Origin: Streptomyces ochraceiscleroticus | GTDB taxonomy: Bacteria > Actinomycetota > Actinomycetes > Streptomycetales > Streptomycetaceae | DNA: 64,000 bases | Assembly (NCBI RefSeq): GCF_000720485.1 | Contig: NZ_JOAX01000028.1 | Coordinates: 62,001 to 126,000, forward strand | Direction of reading: 5' to 3' | In this document: piece by piece, positions 53,465-61,955 of the stretch | Layout of the letters: every line of letters begins with the position of its first letter | Position numbering within the stretch: position 1 is the stretch's first letter | Program-made: the position numbers and the translations under genes | The notes under the pieces: model-generated | What the model was told of the DNA's origin: nothing | What the model saw: only the letters and a program-made list of their open reading frames with translations | Databases searched by the model: none

Positions 53465-55849
53465 TCATCCGCCGGTGAGCGGCCAGTTCAGTCGGCTGTT
53501 GGCCAGGGACCAGCCCTGGGGTGAGTGCGATTGCGGCACGGAGGAGGTGATGCGTCGCAGGGCCGGGTCCCACTCGATGCCCAGGTGCTCCAGGGCGTTT
53601 ATTTCTTCCAGTGTCAGGGAGGAGATGCGGGCGCTCAACCGGGTGATCCATGTGCCCAGGTGGACGCGTTCGCCGCGGAATTTCTCTATGTGCTGGGCAG
53701 GCACACGCAGGTGGCCGTGGTGCTTGCGGTAGTGCCGGGCGGCGCGCAGGCCGCGGCAGAAGGCCGTGTCCCACCGATGGTGGTGCTCTTGGAGCAGGAG
53801 GGCGAGGGGATGTGACAGCGGCAGGTCGGCCAGCAGTTGCTGCTGCCCCGGCAGCAGGGCGAGATAGCAGTCGACCTGGCGATCGATCCACCGGATGGCC
53901 GGGTCGCAGTCGTCGCCGGGGAAATCAACGGGGATGTCCAGCCGGTCGGCACGGGCAGCGGCGTGGGCCAGGGCGTACATGCGCTGCCACTCGGTGGGCC
54001 AGGGTGGGTTCCAGTGGGGGGTGATCTCGCTTAAGGCGCGGCTGAGTGCGGTGGGTTCGCGGCCGTGCCTGTTCCGGGTGCGCTCGGTGCACAGCCACTC
54101 GCCCACGGGGGAGCCCTCCAGGGTCTCCTCACGGGCGGGGGTGAGGTGGCCGTTGCGGGCGAAGTAGGCGCGGGCGACGTCGAGCTGGTGCTCGGTGCTG
54201 TCGCCCGTGTGCCGCCAGATGACGCCGAGCTTGTTCATGGCGGTCAGGCGGGCGGGGGCCAGGTTGCCGGCGGTCTTCAGGTCGCATTGGTAGGCCAGCC
54301 AGCGGCCCAGGGGGAAGCCCTCGGGGTCGATGTAGTCCGCGGGGATGTCGAGGTCGCCGTGGGTGTCGAGGTAGCGCACGGCGGAGGACATGCCGCACAT
54401 CCAGGTGCCGAGGTCGGGCTCCAGGGCGCGCAGCTGGAGCAGCGGGGCGATCTCGTCGGCGCGTTCGGGGCCGGGGGCCGGGGGCATGGGGCCTTCCAGG
54501 CCCCTGCCGTGGCGGGTGGACCAGGGGGAGAGGGGGTGCTGGTCGTAGGTGCGCAGGCCGGTGAGGATTTTCCACAGCAGGTAGAAGTCGGAGTCCTTCA
54601 CGCTCTCCTCGGCGGACTTCCTGGGGGCGAGGTAGACGGGCATGATCACGGTGACGATCTTGCCGCTTCCGGGGGGCTGGCGCAGGCCGCGGCCGACGGC
54701 CTGGACGACTTCGACGGTGCTGTACTTGGGTTCGATGAACGCGAGGCCGTCGATGCCGGGTAGGTCGAAGCCTTCGCTGATGACGCGGACGTTGGTCAGC
54801 ACGCGGCGCTCGATGGGCTCGGAGGCGTCGGGGCGACGCCCGAAGTGGGCCAGGATGGCGGCGCGTTGGTGCCGGCCCTGGCCGGAGTAGACGGCCTGGG
54901 CCCACAGGGTGTCGGGGTCGAAGTCGGGCAGCACTGCGGCGGTGGCGTTAAGGGTCTCGGCGAACATGCGAGCGGTGTTGATGTGGTTGAAGAAGCACAG
55001 CACCTGGCGCAGGTCGTAGCGGGCCATGGTGCGCAGCAGGGCGATCTGTGCGGCGGCCACGCGCGGTCCGTCGTACTCGGGGGTGGTGTGGGGGTGGGTG
55101 GTCAGGGCCGTGCGCAGTTCCTCGTCGCCGATTTCGGGGAACACCAGGCGGAAGTCGGCGAGTATTCCCTCGGCGATCGCGTCGGTCAGGGTCAGGGTGA
55201 AGACGGTGGGGCCGAAAATGTCGATGTCGTTCATCGACGCCAGGGGGGCGGTGGGGGCTTCGGGGTTTGGCGGGTCTTCTGGTTCGTCACCGGTGCGGGG
55301 GGTGGCGGTGAGGTAGATGCGGCGGTGGGCGGGGACTTTGGTGTCGTCGTGGATGGCGGCCCAGTCCTTGGTGAGGGCGCCGGCGGTGTGGTGGGCCTCG
55401 TCGGCAATGGCCAGGTCCCAGGCGGGCAGTCGGTGGTCGCGGTGGGCCTTGATGATCACTTGTAGTGACTGATAGGTGGCGAAGACCGTGACGGGGCCGT
55501 GGGCGCGGGCGATCTGGTCGGCGAGCACGGGTGCTTTGGTGGTCATCGGCATGTGGCCCAGCAGCGGGCTGCTGCGGTCGCGGTGGCAGCACACGCCCAG
55601 GAACTGGCCGGCGCGGCCGGTCTCGCGCCAGGCGTCGGCGGTCTGGGTGATCAGCTCCAGGTAGGGCACCAGCACCAGGACGCGTCCTTGGGGGGCGAGG
55701 TTGTCGGCGCACTGCTGGGCGATGAGGGTCTTGCCGGAGGCGGAGGCGGAGACCGCGGTGGCGCGGGGCATGTAGCGCAGGGTGCGGGTGAGGGCGTCGA
55801 TGGCCCGGCGCTGGTGCGGCCAGGGCTTCTTGGCCGGGGGCTTGACCAT
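53465..55849 (-). CDS. Superfamily 2 DEAH-box helicase with C-terminal helicase-associated repeats
   Basis: The product is 794 residues from ATG at 55849, after AGGTGAGCGTA. The N-terminal helicase core has the Q-like P-H-Q-R-R-A-I, Walker A S-A-S-A-S-G-K-T (an A-S-A-S-G-K-T in place of the usual G-x-G-K-T), I-A-D-E-A-H-H motif II, L-T-A-T-P-R motif III and Q-A-V-G-R-G-L-R-Q motif VI. From about 480 on, the sequence contains short repeats with W and L residues (L-G-T-W-M, L-G-R-W-L, V-G-E-W-L, L-G-T-W-I), the helicase-associated domain seen in Streptomyces DEAD-box proteins. It may load the neighbouring transposition or defence machinery. Confidence 0.8.
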   Translation of the reverse strand: MVKPPAKKPWPHQRRAIDALTRTLRYMPRATAVSASASGKTLIAQQCADNLAPQGRVLVLVPYLELITQTADAWRETGRAGQFLGVCCHRDRSSPLLGHMPMTTKAPVLADQIARAHGPVTVFATYQSLQVIIKAHRDHRLPAWDLAIADEAHHTAGALTKDWAAIHDDTKVPAHRRIYLTATPRTGDEPEDPPNPEAPTAPLASMNDIDIFGPTVFTLTLTDAIAEGILADFRLVFPEIGDEELRTALTTHPHTTPEYDGPRVAAAQIALLRTMARYDLRQVLCFFNHINTARMFAETLNATAAVLPDFDPDTLWAQAVYSGQGRHQRAAILAHFGRRPDASEPIERRVLTNVRVISEGFDLPGIDGLAFIEPKYSTVEVVQAVGRGLRQPPGSGKIVTVIMPVYLAPRKSAEESVKDSDFYLLWKILTGLRTYDQHPLSPWSTRHGRGLEGPMPPAPGPERADEIAPLLQLRALEPDLGTWMCGMSSAVRYLDTHGDLDIPADYIDPEGFPLGRWLAYQCDLKTAGNLAPARLTAMNKLGVIWRHTGDSTEHQLDVARAYFARNGHLTPAREETLEGSPVGEWLCTERTRNRHGREPTALSRALSEITPHWNPPWPTEWQRMYALAHAAARADRLDIPVDFPGDDCDPAIRWIDRQVDCYLALLPGQQQLLADLPLSHPLALLLQEHHHRWDTAFCRGLRAARHYRKHHGHLRVPAQHIEKFRGERVHLGTWITRLSARISSLTLEEINALEHLGIEWDPALRRITSSVPQSHSPQGWSLANSRLNWPLTGG

Positions 55850-56039
55850 TACGCTCACCTGACACGCTCCCGGTGGCTCGTACGCGGGGCCGGCGTCGGG
55901 TGCGCCGTGTCCCAGCCTGGTGACGGCCGTGGGCCGTGCGCCACTGCCACTACGCCTTTCACCCTTTCGGGTGACGGGCCCTTGACGGCGGCGGGCCGTA
56001 GGCGAAGGAGGGTGGGAGAGGGGCGTGGAGGAGGCGGCG

Positions 56040-57128
56040 ATGGCGCGGCGGACCGGCGCGGCCCGGCAGGTGGCCGCTGAGGTGGAGGGGTTGGGGCTGC
56101 AGGCCCGCCCGGTGCTCGGGGAGTCCACCGGCTCGTTCGTGCACCGGCTGGCGGCGTTCGACGGGTGGGAGGTTGGCGAGCTGCTGGCCAAGTTGGGCGC
56201 GGGGACGGGGGTTGTGGCGCCGCGCGAGGCGGAGCTGTACCTCAATGAGGCGGCCGTGGACCGGCTGGCCGTGCTGACGGACCGGCCGGTGGAGGTCCTG
56301 CGCCGGGTGCTGCCGAGTGTCAATGTGCCGCTGGCGCGCGTGGGGGCGCCGGAGTTGCTGCGGGCGGACGGAGTACCGCGCTGGGCATGGCCCTGGCGGC
56401 CCCAGGGGTTCCGGGTGCGGGCCTGCGGTCTGTGCCTGGCCCGGCACAACATCGGGGAGGAGGTGTGGCTGGCCGCCCCGGATCCCTGGCAGGTGTGCGT
56501 ACGCCATCGGCGCTGGCTGGACAGCACCCACTTCCCCCAGCGGCCCTTCCTGTCGCTGGCCGGGCTGCCGGAGGTGCTCACCGCCGAGAAGCGCCGCTGG
56601 CGGCGGGAGCGGCGCTGGGGATTGCTGGCGCGGGTGCTGCTGGCCGATGCACTGCAGGTGGGCGTGTACTGGTGGACGAAGCGGGCGGGGGGCGTGCCCG
56701 CGTGGGAGTGGCGTGCGCAGCTGGTGGGGTTGCGGGCCAATGATGTGCGGGTGGCGCCGCTGGTGCTGCTGCCTGAGGCGCAGGCGTTGGCCGATCACAT
56801 GCTGGTCTGGGAGCGGTGGCGGATGGGCGGGGGTGCGGAGGCGGTCGATGGCCAGTGGTGGCTGGAGGGGGCCGAGGAACTGGCTGGGGCCTGGCGGCTG
56901 CGGTGTCCGGCATGGCGGGCTCCGCTGTTGCGGTGGCTGGGCGAGCACTACCCCCTGCCCGTCGGGGCGGGGTCTTGCGGGGTGGGGGGTGGGCCGGGTG
57001 CCGCGGCGGTGCGGCGGCAGGCGCTGCGGGAGCCGCACCGCGGGGCGGTGGCCTTGCAGCCGCTGCAGGAGCTGTCGTGTCTGCCCTGGCGGCTGGGGTG
57101 TTCGGTGCGCGCGCTGCGCTGCGGTTAG
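56040..57128 (+). CDS. tniQ: TniQ-family transposition protein
   Basis: The product is 362 residues from ATG at 56040, after GTGGAGGAGGCGGCG. The TniQ zinc finger is visible: C-G-L-C-L-A-R-H near residue 130 and W-Q-V-C-V-R-H-R-R-W-L near 155. The N-terminal helical F-V-H-R-L-A-A-F-D-G-W also fits. TniQ/TnsD proteins select target sites for Tn7- and Tn5053-like transposons and bridge the AAA+ regulator TnsC. Here it precedes tnsABC on the same strand, whereas in many such elements it comes last. Confidence 0.8.
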   Translation: MARRTGAARQVAAEVEGLGLQARPVLGESTGSFVHRLAAFDGWEVGELLAKLGAGTGVVAPREAELYLNEAAVDRLAVLTDRPVEVLRRVLPSVNVPLARVGAPELLRADGVPRWAWPWRPQGFRVRACGLCLARHNIGEEVWLAAPDPWQVCVRHRRWLDSTHFPQRPFLSLAGLPEVLTAEKRRWRRERRWGLLARVLLADALQVGVYWWTKRAGGVPAWEWRAQLVGLRANDVRVAPLVLLPEAQALADHMLVWERWRMGGGAEAVDGQWWLEGAEELAGAWRLRCPAWRAPLLRWLGEHYPLPVGAGSCGVGGGPGAAAVRRQALREPHRGAVALQPLQELSCLPWRLGCSVRALRCG

Positions 57129-57178
57129 GGCGCGGGTGGGGAAGCGTGTCACCGGTAGGGCCCGGTCACAAGGCCGGT

Positions 57179-57196
57179 GTCGCCCGATGGGGCGAC
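57179..57196. terminator. Short hairpin after tniQ
   Basis: GTCGCCC (57179-57185) pairs with GGGCGAC (57190-57196) around a GATG loop. It may attenuate transcription between tniQ and tnsA. Confidence 0.4.
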
Positions 57197-57349
57197 GGGC
57201 GCGCGCAGGGGTGGACTTTTTGGCTGGCGGGGTGAGGCTGGCGGTAGGTGTCGCGGGCGCGAGGGACGCGTACGGGAGCCCCTCACGTGGTCTGCGGCGG
57301 CGTGTGCCGCCGTCCTGCTGCCCGCGCAACTCCCGGAAGGGGGCCGGGC

Positions 57350-58072
57350 ATGGCGTTGCCGGTGACCGTGGGCTTCCGTGACCTCGATGAGGTCGAGCAG
57401 CATCTGCCCGTCGAGCAGATGCGGGAGGTGCCGCTGGAGGAGGTGAAGGCGCGGGCGCTGCCGGAGCGGCACCCGCGGCGGCGCGCCATTCCCACCCGCT
57501 GGGCGGCGGCCACCACCGGGGAGTTGGTCGAGTGCGTCTCGCTGGGGCGGCTGGATGTGGCCCTGGTGCTGGACTTCGACCCGCACGTCGTGTGGTTCAC
57601 CGGCAGTGCGCTGGAGCTGACCTGGCGGCAATCTGGGCGGCGGCGCGTGCTGGTCCCGGACTTCCTCGCCCGCGCCGACGGCGGGGAGTACCTGGTGGTG
57701 GCGCTGCCGCCGGCCGGCTGCAGCGCCGCCCTGTGGGAGCACAAGCACGCCGTGCTGGAGGAGGCCGCTGCCGCCGCGGGCTGGCGGGTGCACTCCCCTA
57801 CGGTTCCCACGGGCTTGGCCCTGCTCAATCTGCGCTGGATCGCCCGGTGGCGCAAGCCACGCTGGTTCTACGATCCGGCCGTCGACGCCGCGCTGCGGGC
57901 CGCCTGCCGCCGCCCCCGCCCGCTGCGCGAGGCGATCCTCGCCGGCGGCCTGCTGGACACCCTCGCCCTGCAGCCCGCCTACCACCTGGTGTGGCGTCAG
58001 CGGCTGCTCATCGACTGGAGTGTGCAGGTGGGCCCGGACATGACCGTCACCGCCGCCCCGGAGCAGCCATGA
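57350..58072 (+). CDS. tnsA: TnsA-like endonuclease subunit, active site apparently incomplete
   Basis: The product is 240 residues from ATG at 57350, after GGAAGGGGGCCGGGC. It aligns by eye with Streptomyces TnsA-like proteins: L-V-L-D-F-D-P-H-V-V-W-F, R-R-V-L-V-P-D104-F-L-A-R, and L-V-W-R-Q at the C-terminus. TnsA cuts the 5' ends of Tn7-type elements. After P-D-F-L-A-R-A-D-G-G the usual V-V-D-V/C-R-P or Q-x-K active-site element is replaced by V-V-A-L-P-P, so catalysis is doubtful. The gene overlaps tnsB by 4 nt (ATGA). Confidence 0.7.
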   Translation: MALPVTVGFRDLDEVEQHLPVEQMREVPLEEVKARALPERHPRRRAIPTRWAAATTGELVECVSLGRLDVALVLDFDPHVVWFTGSALELTWRQSGRRRVLVPDFLARADGGEYLVVALPPAGCSAALWEHKHAVLEEAAAAAGWRVHSPTVPTGLALLNLRWIARWRKPRWFYDPAVDAALRAACRRPRPLREAILAGGLLDTLALQPAYHLVWRQRLLIDWSVQVGPDMTVTAAPEQP

Positions 58073-60399
58073 GCACCGCCGCCGCCCGGCCGCAGGAGGC
58101 GTGCCCCCACCGCGGGGTGCTCGCCCTGGGAGACCTGATCACCTGGCAGAACAGGCGCTGGACGGTCACCGCCCTGAGCGGGGCGAGCCTACGGCTGAGC
58201 CCCGAGAGCGGAGGAGGCTGCCCGGTTCTGGTGCTGATGGACGCGCTGGTGAAGGACGGCTTCACCCCGCTGCCCGACCGGGACGCGCTGCCCGCCGCCA
58301 CGGTGCCGCCGCTGGATCTGCTGGAGGCGGTCGCCCCGGAGGTCGCGAAGAAGGCACACGACTGGGAGCGGCACATCATCGAGGTCCACACCGGCCGGCT
58401 GCCCGAGACCCCCGAGTACGCCCCGCCGCGCGCGGCCTACGACCCCGCCCGCCACACCCTGGTGGAGCGCTACCAGGCCAAGGCGGCGGAGCTGAGCGCG
58501 GCGTGGGGGCGGCCGGTGTCGGCCAAGACCGTGGAGCGCCACCGGCTGCGCTGGAAGCGCCGCGGGGTGTGGGGTCTGGTCGATCAGCGCCGCATCCGGA
58601 TCGGGGCCCGCTACGGGCGGGTGGACGTGCGGGTGGTGAAGGTCCTGTCCGAGCTGCTGGCGCCCCGGCGGCTGCCGCCCGCCGCGGACGGCACCGTGCT
58701 GCGCCGCCGGCTCACCGCGGAACTGGTCCGCCGCTACAAGCGGGAGGCCCGGGAGCTGAATCCCTCCCGGCCGACGTTCTACCGGCTGCTGGCCAAGATG
58801 GGCGTCAGGCTTGTGCCGCTGCGGGCGCCGCGGGGCTCCCCGCTGGACGCGGCCGGGCGGCCCCGGCCGCCCTACACCCGCACCGTCGCCCTGGCCCCGG
58901 GCGCGGTGGTGCAGATCGACGCCAGCGGCCTGGACATCACCGTGCTGGGGGATGACGGCCGGCCCACCGCGGCGGAGTTCTTGGTGATGGTGGACGTGGC
59001 CACCCGCTCCATCCTGGCCGCCCTCATCCGGCCCAAGACCCCCGGCCGCCGCCGCAGCACCAAGGGCCGCAAGCCCGGCCGCCGCGGCAGGCGCAACGCC
59101 CGGTCGAAGGGCCGGGCGGTCAAGGCGGTGGACGCCACCTTGCTACTGGCCCAGGCCCTGGAGCCCAAGCCGGTGCGCGCGCACTGGCCCGCCCGGGCCC
59201 GCCTGGAGCACTCCGACCTGCCCCACGCCACGCTCCTTGCGGCCGATCCGCAGCTGGCCGGCACCGCCGCCCGCCCGCTGATCATGCCGAGTCTGATCGT
59301 GGCGGACAACGCCCTGGTCTTCAGCGCCAATGCCTTCACCGCCGCCTGCTCCTATCTGGGCATCAGCCCGCGCCCGGCCCGCAAGGGCACGGCCACGGAC
59401 AAGGGCCTGGTCGAACGCAGCATCAAGTCGATGAAGACGCTGTTCTGCCAGCACGTGCACGGCCACACCGTCCGCGAGCCCGACGGCCGCCTGCGGCGGG
59501 GCGGCGACGGACAGCCGCTGTGGACCCTGCCGGAGATCAACGACCTGCTGCAGCAGTGGATCGCGGTGGGCTGGCAGCAGCGCCCGCACGACGAGCTGCG
59601 CGACCCCCTCTTCCCCGCCCACCCGCCGCTGACCCCCAACCAGATGTACGCCGGCTTCGTGCCCAGCGAGGGCTACCTGCCGATCCAGCTGAGCGACGTC
59701 GACCGGCTGAACCTGCTTCCCTGCCAGTGGCGCACCGTCACCCACCAGGGCATCGAGCTGAACAACCGGCACTACGAGGCCGAAGAGCTGAGGGAGTACC
59801 GCGGGGTTCCCTCCCCGCTGCGCGGCCAGCACCGCGGCAAGTGGCCGGTGCACCACAATCCCTACCGTCCCGAGCGCGTCTGGCTGCGCGACCCGTATCT
59901 AGAGAAGGACGACCCCCGCGCCTGGGTGCCGGCCGACTTCATCTTCCGCGACCGCATCCACGGCGACTGGACGGAGTACCAGTGGGACCAAGCCCGGGCG
60001 GAGCTGCGCGAGGAGACAGGGGGCAGCGCGCAGGAGGAGGAGAGCGCCCGCCGCACCAATGAGATCCTCAACCGCGCCGAGCAGGGGCCGCTGACCGCCC
60101 AGCCCGAATACCCCGCAGGGCTCGCCCCCGCGCCACGCCTGCCGGGGCCGGAGCCGGTCGATCCGTATAAGGGGCAGCCGCCGGTGGACCCGGCCGAGGT
60201 GCGGGCGCTGCCGGTCACCGCCGCGGCCGGGGAGGACCTGTTCGCCGGCCCGCTCACCGCGCCGCCGTCGTCGCCCCCCGCGGCCGGCAGCGACGGCGGC
60301 GAGGAGGCGGAGTGGGCTGCGGCCGTGCAGCCCCTGCCCACCGCTGGGGACGCCGCCGAGGTGTTCTTCCCCACCCTCACCTCCCGCACCACTGCCTAG
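58069..60399 (+). CDS. tnsB: TnsB/TniA-type DDE transposase
   Basis: The product is 776 residues from ATG at 58069. The DDE triad is D284 (V-V-Q-I-D-A-S), D413 (V-A-D-N-A-L-V-F) and E449 (G-L-V-E-R-S-I-K), with the D-x35-E spacing of the Mu/Tn7/retroviral integrase family. The N-terminal helix-turn-helix region (T-V-E-R-H-R-L-R-W-K near 150) would bind the transposon ends. A beta-barrel C-terminal segment and an acidic P-rich tail follow. TnsB makes the 3' end cuts and strand transfer. Confidence 0.85.
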   Translation: MSTAAARPQEACPHRGVLALGDLITWQNRRWTVTALSGASLRLSPESGGGCPVLVLMDALVKDGFTPLPDRDALPAATVPPLDLLEAVAPEVAKKAHDWERHIIEVHTGRLPETPEYAPPRAAYDPARHTLVERYQAKAAELSAAWGRPVSAKTVERHRLRWKRRGVWGLVDQRRIRIGARYGRVDVRVVKVLSELLAPRRLPPAADGTVLRRRLTAELVRRYKREARELNPSRPTFYRLLAKMGVRLVPLRAPRGSPLDAAGRPRPPYTRTVALAPGAVVQIDASGLDITVLGDDGRPTAAEFLVMVDVATRSILAALIRPKTPGRRRSTKGRKPGRRGRRNARSKGRAVKAVDATLLLAQALEPKPVRAHWPARARLEHSDLPHATLLAADPQLAGTAARPLIMPSLIVADNALVFSANAFTAACSYLGISPRPARKGTATDKGLVERSIKSMKTLFCQHVHGHTVREPDGRLRRGGDGQPLWTLPEINDLLQQWIAVGWQQRPHDELRDPLFPAHPPLTPNQMYAGFVPSEGYLPIQLSDVDRLNLLPCQWRTVTHQGIELNNRHYEAEELREYRGVPSPLRGQHRGKWPVHHNPYRPERVWLRDPYLEKDDPRAWVPADFIFRDRIHGDWTEYQWDQARAELREETGGSAQEEESARRTNEILNRAEQGPLTAQPEYPAGLAPAPRLPGPEPVDPYKGQPPVDPAEVRALPVTAAAGEDLFAGPLTAPPSSPPAAGSDGGEEAEWAAAVQPLPTAGDAAEVFFPTLTSRTTA

Positions 60400-60507
60400 C
60401 CCGCCGCAGTGGCTGCGGTGCCGCGCACGCCGCCGTTGCCGGATTTCCCCATCCACCCCACCGGGCACCGGGAGAAAGCATCCGCCTCACAGTCAAGGGG
60501 GTGCGCG

Positions 60508-61656
60508 ATGAAGGAACAGGCACCCGACCCTGACCTTGCCGACTCTGCGGCCGAGCGGCCCGAACTGCCCCGGCCGTCCTGGCTGACCGCCAAGGACGGC
60601 TGGCGCTACGAGGTGACCCACCCACCCGCACCCCCCGACCTCGCCACCTGCCCGCCGATGGGCACGCGCCTGTCCCCCAGCGACCCCCGGCTGCGCTACC
60701 ACGCGACCATGGCCACCGTGGAGACCCCGGCCATCCTGCTCACCCAGGCCCGGCTGCGGCAACTGATGTGGACCGGCGGGCCCCGCACCGAAGGCCGCCT
60801 GGGCATGGCCATCGACGGCCTGTCGGGGACGGGAAAGAGCCGCACAATGTTCTACGCGGCGCAGGCCATGGAACGCGGCATCAACACCGTCCTGCCCAAG
60901 GACACCAACCGCATCCCCGTCGTCGCCATCAACGTGCCCCCGATCGGCACCGGCGGCACCCGCCCCTGGGCCCAGGCCATCTCCTCCTTCATCGGCGACC
61001 CGCCCGGCAACCCCGCCCACCTGACCCGCACCGTGTGCACCCAACTGCGCCGCGCCCAGACCAAGGTGCTCCTCATCGACGGCGTGGAGAGCCTTGCCCT
61101 CGGCGGCGACGCCGAGCAGGCGTTTGACTTCCTGCGCTACATCCGCAACGAGACCGGGGTGTTCATCGTCTACTGCGGCGAGGGTTCCGCCCGGCTTCTG
61201 GACGCCGCCGTCCGCGGCCTCCAACCCTCCACCGCCGGCGGTGTGCGCCACCCGCCCGCCAGTTACGCCCCCGTGGTCCGCACCCGTCCCTTCCCGCGCC
61301 CGGCGCGCTCCCCGAAGGACCTCTGGCGCACCATCGTCAAAACCTATGACGGCAACCTCCGCCTCTTCCAGCATCAGCCCGACGATCTGACCCGCCTGGC
61401 CGAGGAACTGTGGGAACGCACCCGGGGCTACCTAGGTGCCCTGTCCTACCTGGTCTGCAGCGCCGCCCAGGAGGCCATCTACCTGAGGGAGGAACGCATC
61501 ACCCTGGAGCTGCTGGACCGGATGTGGATCGGCCGCCCCGAACCCGACACCACCACGCCACTGGTGGTTGCGGACAGCGCCGGGGGCGCGCCGGAGGACG
61601 AAGACGCACAGGCCGGCGGAGGAGAACGTTCGCCGGAGGATCGAAGTGGCGAGTGA
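60508..61656 (+). CDS. tnsC: TnsC/TniB-type AAA+ ATPase
   Basis: The product is 382 residues from ATG at 60508, after AAGGGGGTGCGCG. Walker A is I-D-G-L-S-G-T-G-K-S, Walker B is K-V-L-L-I-D-G-V-E-S-L, and the sensor I region is F-I-V-Y-C-G-E. It is the regulator that links TniQ to the TnsAB transposase. The N-terminal 80 residues and the acidic tail are element-specific. It lies 108 nt downstream of tnsB on the same strand. Confidence 0.85.
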   Translation: MKEQAPDPDLADSAAERPELPRPSWLTAKDGWRYEVTHPPAPPDLATCPPMGTRLSPSDPRLRYHATMATVETPAILLTQARLRQLMWTGGPRTEGRLGMAIDGLSGTGKSRTMFYAAQAMERGINTVLPKDTNRIPVVAINVPPIGTGGTRPWAQAISSFIGDPPGNPAHLTRTVCTQLRRAQTKVLLIDGVESLALGGDAEQAFDFLRYIRNETGVFIVYCGEGSARLLDAAVRGLQPSTAGGVRHPPASYAPVVRTRPFPRPARSPKDLWRTIVKTYDGNLRLFQHQPDDLTRLAEELWERTRGYLGALSYLVCSAAQEAIYLREERITLELLDRMWIGRPEPDTTTPLVVADSAGGAPEDEDAQAGGGERSPEDRSGE

Positions 61657-61955
61657 ACACACGACACTGGTCCGCTAGGTGCTCGGTCCGGACACGGATC
61701 TTCGTGTGAGGCACGCCGGCCAGCTGCGCCCCGGGCGGCGTGCACCGATGGCCCCCGCGACCCGGGAATGGGGCAGGAAACCCGGCAGCTCACCGCGGCG
61801 TGTCGGCCACTATGACAGCATCAATTGGCTGATTTTCTGCCGTAACTCCTGTAACAGGAATATAAGATACTCCCCTTTCTCCCGGTTGTTCCGGCAGTGC
61901 CGATGCCTGACGGTCGTCGCGGGAGGGCAGTGCGAGATGAACCGCCAGGAGTGTC
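61657..61955. other. Intergenic, possible transposon end and promoter
   Basis: The region between tnsC and the OLD-type gene is locally A/T-rich at 61815-61880, with a promoter-like TATAAGAT (61860-61867). TGTCGGCCACTATGACA (61800-61816) has TGTC/GACA ends of the kind seen at Tn7-like termini, but no matching left end was found. Confidence 0.35.

Noticed and set aside
61800..61816. TGTC...GACA as a transposon right end
   Set aside because: No left-end copy was found, so it is mentioned only as a weak possibility.
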